This document shows positions 61,768 through 64,000 of a stretch of 64,000 bases of DNA, piece after piece; positions within the stretch are counted from its first letter, which is position 1, and each line of letters starts with the position of its first letter. The stretch comes from Salisediminibacterium halotolerans (GTDB lineage: Bacteria; Bacillota; Bacilli; Bacillales; Salisediminibacteriaceae). The translations under genes and the position numbers were made by a program. The stretch lies in NCBI RefSeq assembly GCF_003814815.1, contig NZ_RKQQ01000003.1, positions 434,001 to 498,000 of the forward strand, given 5' to 3'. The notes beneath the pieces were generated by a model. That model saw only the letters and a program-made list of their open reading frames with translations. It was not told the DNA's origin and did no database searches.

Positions 61768-62889
61768 TTACCCGTTTTTCATCGTATGTGCGATGTCATA
61801 ATGTTCTTCTGTAATATTTAAACCTTGCTCCATCGCTTTTTTCGCGAGCTGTTCACCGAGAAACGGGCCGGAAGTCAAGCCGGTTGCCCCCAGGCCGTTT
61901 GCCGTATAAACATTATTTAACCCCGGAACTTTGCCGATAACCGGCAAAGAATCAGCTGTAAATGGCCTTGTCCCTACTCTTGTTTCAACTAACGAGGCGT
62001 GCTTTAAGCCCGGGGCAACCGTTAAAATCTTTGTTAAAATCTCATTGATGGCGCCGACAGTCACTTCAGTATCGTACTCTTGATCATCTTCCCGTGAAGC
62101 TCCGGCGACGATATGTCCCTTGCCGAAATGAAGCATGTAATAATCTTTCGGCGGCAGAACAACCGGCCAATCAAAGTTATTAACGTGCGGCATATGCAAA
62201 TGAAGAATCTGTCCTTTTTGCGCACGGACGTACATCGGCGCTTTTATTTTTTCCGTGATCCTTGCCGCCCATGCACCGGCAGTTACCAGCAGTTTATCCG
62301 CCGTGAAGATTTCGCTGCCGACCCTGACTTGATGCACCTTATCCTTGTCTCGTAAAGGTTCGGCATGACCGTATATACGAACAGCGCCGAATTTTTCTGC
62401 AGCTTGCAGTAAACTGTTGCGCAAATCTCTGCCGTTCACGCGGGCGCCTCCGCTGACATAAAGACTGATATATTCGTCAGATACGAGCGGGAATTTTTTC
62501 TGTGTCTCCTTTGCATCGAGCTTTTCGATCGAACCGATCTCCGGCGCATCTTCCCGCCGTTTGACGGCTCTTGCTGCTGTGTCATCGACCTTGAACTGGT
62601 CGTAATGCAGGCTCACGGCTCCGGAACGGTAATAGCCTGTCTCTGTCTCGCCCATATCGTTAAGCTCTTCGATTAAAGAGGGATAAAAAGCAGCTCCTTT
62701 TCTTACAAGTTCATACCATTTCTGGTTTCTCCTTTGCGACAGCCACGGACAAATAATTCCCGCACCGGCGTCTGTTGCCTGCCCTTTATCACCGCGGTCA
62801 ATAACGGTGACGCGTTTGCCCTCTTTAGCTAAGTGGTAAGCTGCCGATGCACCTAAAATGCCGGCGCCGATTACAATATAGCGTTCCAT
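61768..62889 (-). CDS. FAD-dependent amino acid oxidase-type oxidoreductase (DAO family)
   Basis: A 373-aa DadA/ThiO-type flavoprotein. FAD-binding GAGILGASAAYHLAKEG is at the N-terminus, followed by VIDRGDKGQATDAGAG, and the C-terminal NGLGATGLTSGP loop contacts FAD. It probably oxidises an amine or D-amino acid; no thiamine or glycine operon is adjacent. The ATG at 62889 follows GGAAAGGCGG; an earlier ATG at 62910 is possible. Confidence 0.85.
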   Translation of the reverse strand: MERYIVIGAGILGASAAYHLAKEGKRVTVIDRGDKGQATDAGAGIICPWLSQRRNQKWYELVRKGAAFYPSLIEELNDMGETETGYYRSGAVSLHYDQFKVDDTAARAVKRREDAPEIGSIEKLDAKETQKKFPLVSDEYISLYVSGGARVNGRDLRNSLLQAAEKFGAVRIYGHAEPLRDKDKVHQVRVGSEIFTADKLLVTAGAWAARITEKIKAPMYVRAQKGQILHLHMPHVNNFDWPVVLPPKDYYMLHFGKGHIVAGASREDDQEYDTEVTVGAINEILTKILTVAPGLKHASLVETRVGTRPFTADSLPVIGKVPGLNNVYTANGLGATGLTSGPFLGEQLAKKAMEQGLNITEEHYDIAHTMKNG

Positions 62890-62969
62890 GATAAGCCGCC
62901 TTTCCACCAATACGTTGATTAAATTTTCATTTTACACAATGATTGGAGCAAATACAATTACACGCAGGC

Positions 62970-62998
62970 TTGAAGTTCTGATACGGGTTTGTTACAGT
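62970..62998 (+). promoter_or_regulatory. dapA promoter
   Basis: TTGAAG, a 17-bp spacer and TACAGT, about 40 bp upstream of the lysine aptamer. Confidence 0.5.
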
Positions 62999-63034
62999 AG
63001 TAGCTAATTGAATAATTACTTGACTTCATTCCTA

Positions 63035-63220
63035 TAGAAGTGAAGGTAGAGGTGCAAAACAGATCAGTCGGTCCTTGGAGTACGGGGTAACGAAGAAGAG
63101 GATTTAAAGGCTGTTTTGCCGAAGTCTGCAGTGATCTCCATCATTGCAGGCTGGTTCCGGCATTGAACAAATCCGGAACTGTCGTCCAGCAATTGCTGAA
63201 CGAGGAGCTATCTGCTTATT
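63035..63220 (+). promoter_or_regulatory. Lysine riboswitch (L-box)
   Basis: The conserved L-box elements occur in order: AGGTAGAGGTGCAAAAC, GAAGAGGATTTAAAGGC, TTTTGCCGAAG, GCAGGCTGGTTCCGGCATTG, GGAACTGTCG and GAGGAGCTATCTG. An intrinsic terminator and dapA follow. High lysine should favour termination, reducing flow of aspartate semialdehyde into lysine and diaminopimelate. Confidence 0.93.
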
Positions 63221-63238
63221 TCGGTTTCTCAACCGCTA

Positions 63239-63270
63239 AACAGCGCAGAACAGCTCTGCGCTGTTTTTTT
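63239..63270 (+). terminator. Lysine riboswitch terminator
   Basis: A perfect 11-bp stem (AACAGCGCAGA / TCTGCGCTGTT) with a 5-nt loop, then seven T's, ending 62 bp before dapA. Confidence 0.92.
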
Positions 63271-63331
63271 ATTGCCGTATGAGAGCGGATTTTTTAGCGC
63301 ATGCAATAAACTTTTAAATGAGGTGGAAAAG

Positions 63332-64000
63332 ATGTATTTCGGATCGTTAATAACGGCGATGATCACGCCGTTTCATGAAGATGGCACACTGAACACGGAT
63401 GCTTGCGAGCGTATGATTGAACATTTGATTTCCGAGGGTTCTGATGCGATTGTCATAGCCGGTACGACAGGTGAAGCTCCGACCTTATCGATTGATGAAA
63501 AATCGAGACTGTTCAGATTAGCAGCTGACAAAGCTGCCGGCCGGGCATATATTATTGCCGGCACAGGAACGAACAGCACCCAGGCTGCCGTGCAATTATC
63601 TGAACAGGCGGAAACAGCGGGTGTGGATGCGGTTATGCTGACCGCTCCCTACTATAATAAACCGAATCAAAAAGGAATGTACGAACATTTTCGAACGATT
63701 GCCGAAGCGATCGATCTTCCGGTCATGCTTTATAACATTCCCGGCCGGACCGGCGTTAATATGACAGCAGACTTAACTGTATCATTGGCAGAAATAGAAA
63801 ATATCGTCTCCGTCAAAGAAGCAAGCGGAGATTTAGATCAAATGAGCAACATTATTGAGCGGACAAGTGCCGATTTTTCTGTCTACGCTGGAGATGATTC
63901 ACTGACACTTCCAGCAATGGCCGTCGGCGCAGACGGGATTGTGTCGATTTCAAGCCACGTGATCGGCAGAGAAATGAAGGAAATGATCACAGCGTTTGCC
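63332..64000 (+). CDS. dapA: 4-hydroxy-tetrahydrodipicolinate synthase (partial, runs off window)
   Basis: The first 223 codons of DapA, reading open to the window edge; about 70 residues of the usual 290 are missing. This aldolase condenses pyruvate with aspartate semialdehyde. Visible motifs: AGTTGEAPTL, the Tyr in YYNKPNQKG, YNIPGRTG, and the Schiff-base lysine in VSVKEASGD. GAGGTGG precedes the ATG. The lysine riboswitch directly upstream should repress it when lysine is abundant. The ectoine pathway in this genome draws on the same substrate. Confidence 0.95.
   Translation, partial: MYFGSLITAMITPFHEDGTLNTDACERMIEHLISEGSDAIVIAGTTGEAPTLSIDEKSRLFRLAADKAAGRAYIIAGTGTNSTQAAVQLSEQAETAGVDAVMLTAPYYNKPNQKGMYEHFRTIAEAIDLPVMLYNIPGRTGVNMTADLTVSLAEIENIVSVKEASGDLDQMSNIIERTSADFSVYAGDDSLTLPAMAVGADGIVSISSHVIGREMKEMITAFA

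Noticed and set aside
1-64000. CRISPR arrays, tRNA/rRNA genes, prophage or toxin-antitoxin loci
   Set aside because: No regularly spaced repeats, no tRNA-like cloverleaf sequence outside the T-box context and no phage or toxin families were seen on either strand.

Overview
This window looks like chromosome from a moderately halophilic or haloalkaliphilic member of the Bacillaceae. The evidence is an ectABC ectoine operon, Bacillus-type gene blocks (argCJBD-carAB-argF plus argGH, addBA, proBA, typA, ypcP), Gram-positive-style ribosome binding sites (GGAGG and variants, with several GTG/TTG starts), and Firmicute leader RNAs (a T-box, a lysine riboswitch and a glycine riboswitch). G+C looks mid-40s by eye. 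No rRNA, tRNA, CRISPR array, prophage or plasmid gene was seen. The species cannot be fixed from this sequence alone.

Layout. 1-7.9 kb: a retropepsin-like fragment, a MOSC protein, the RNA-binding protein CvfB/YitL, threonine deaminase IlvA, then a HAD phosphatase coupled to a glycerol-1-phosphate dehydrogenase. These converge on an amt-DUF294-exonuclease operon. 8-8.45 kb: mobile element copy A. 8.5-11.8 kb: a DMT transporter, a membrane acyltransferase and a serine hydrolase. 11.9-13.8 kb: a glycine riboswitch in front of an ACT-domain protein and a UPF0210 protein. 13.8-21 kb: T-box-proBA, typA and ectABC, a stretch rich in compatible-solute genes. 21-21.8 kb: element copy B with a second element nested inside it. 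21.8-26.9 kb: an AbrB-type permease, a DCC protein, a previously easy-to-miss 51-aa zinc-ribbon gene, a repair pair (YpcP exonuclease and deoxyinosine glycosylase), a membrane protein and IlvE. 27-39.4 kb: all arginine genes from glutamate, on one strand, with ARG-box-like sites at two promoters. 39.4-46.6 kb: cardiolipin synthase, then a detoxification group (MhqO-like dioxygenase, MsrA, Ohr) interrupted by element copy C, then two hydrolases. 46.7-53.5 kb: AdhE with two Rex-type operators, flanked by two unrecognised proteins, then an ABC-F ATPase and a DUF952 protein. 53.7-60.9 kb: addBA. 61-64 kb: a TVP38-family protein, an FAD oxidoreductase, and a lysine riboswitch controlling dapA, which runs off the window.

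The most unusual signal is non-coding. Three copies (370, 480 and 693 bp) of one transposase-less element each sit inside an intrinsic transcription terminator. Each is flanked by a 23-29 bp direct duplication of that particular terminator, and the three terminators are unrelated in sequence. The copies share imperfect terminal inverted repeats (core TGTWGACAAA) and a strongly structured interior in which base pairs covary between copies. The element nested in copy B has quite different ends (17-bp perfect inverted repeat, 9-bp target duplication) but carries a related internal structured module. This suggests one structured module riding on more than one mobile vehicle.

Metabolically the window combines osmolyte supply (proline, ectoine), arginine and branched-chain amino acid synthesis, lysine-pathway entry, redox-controlled fermentation and recombinational repair. 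The lysine riboswitch on dapA controls the branch that competes with ectoine for aspartate semialdehyde, so it may affect osmolyte supply (inference).
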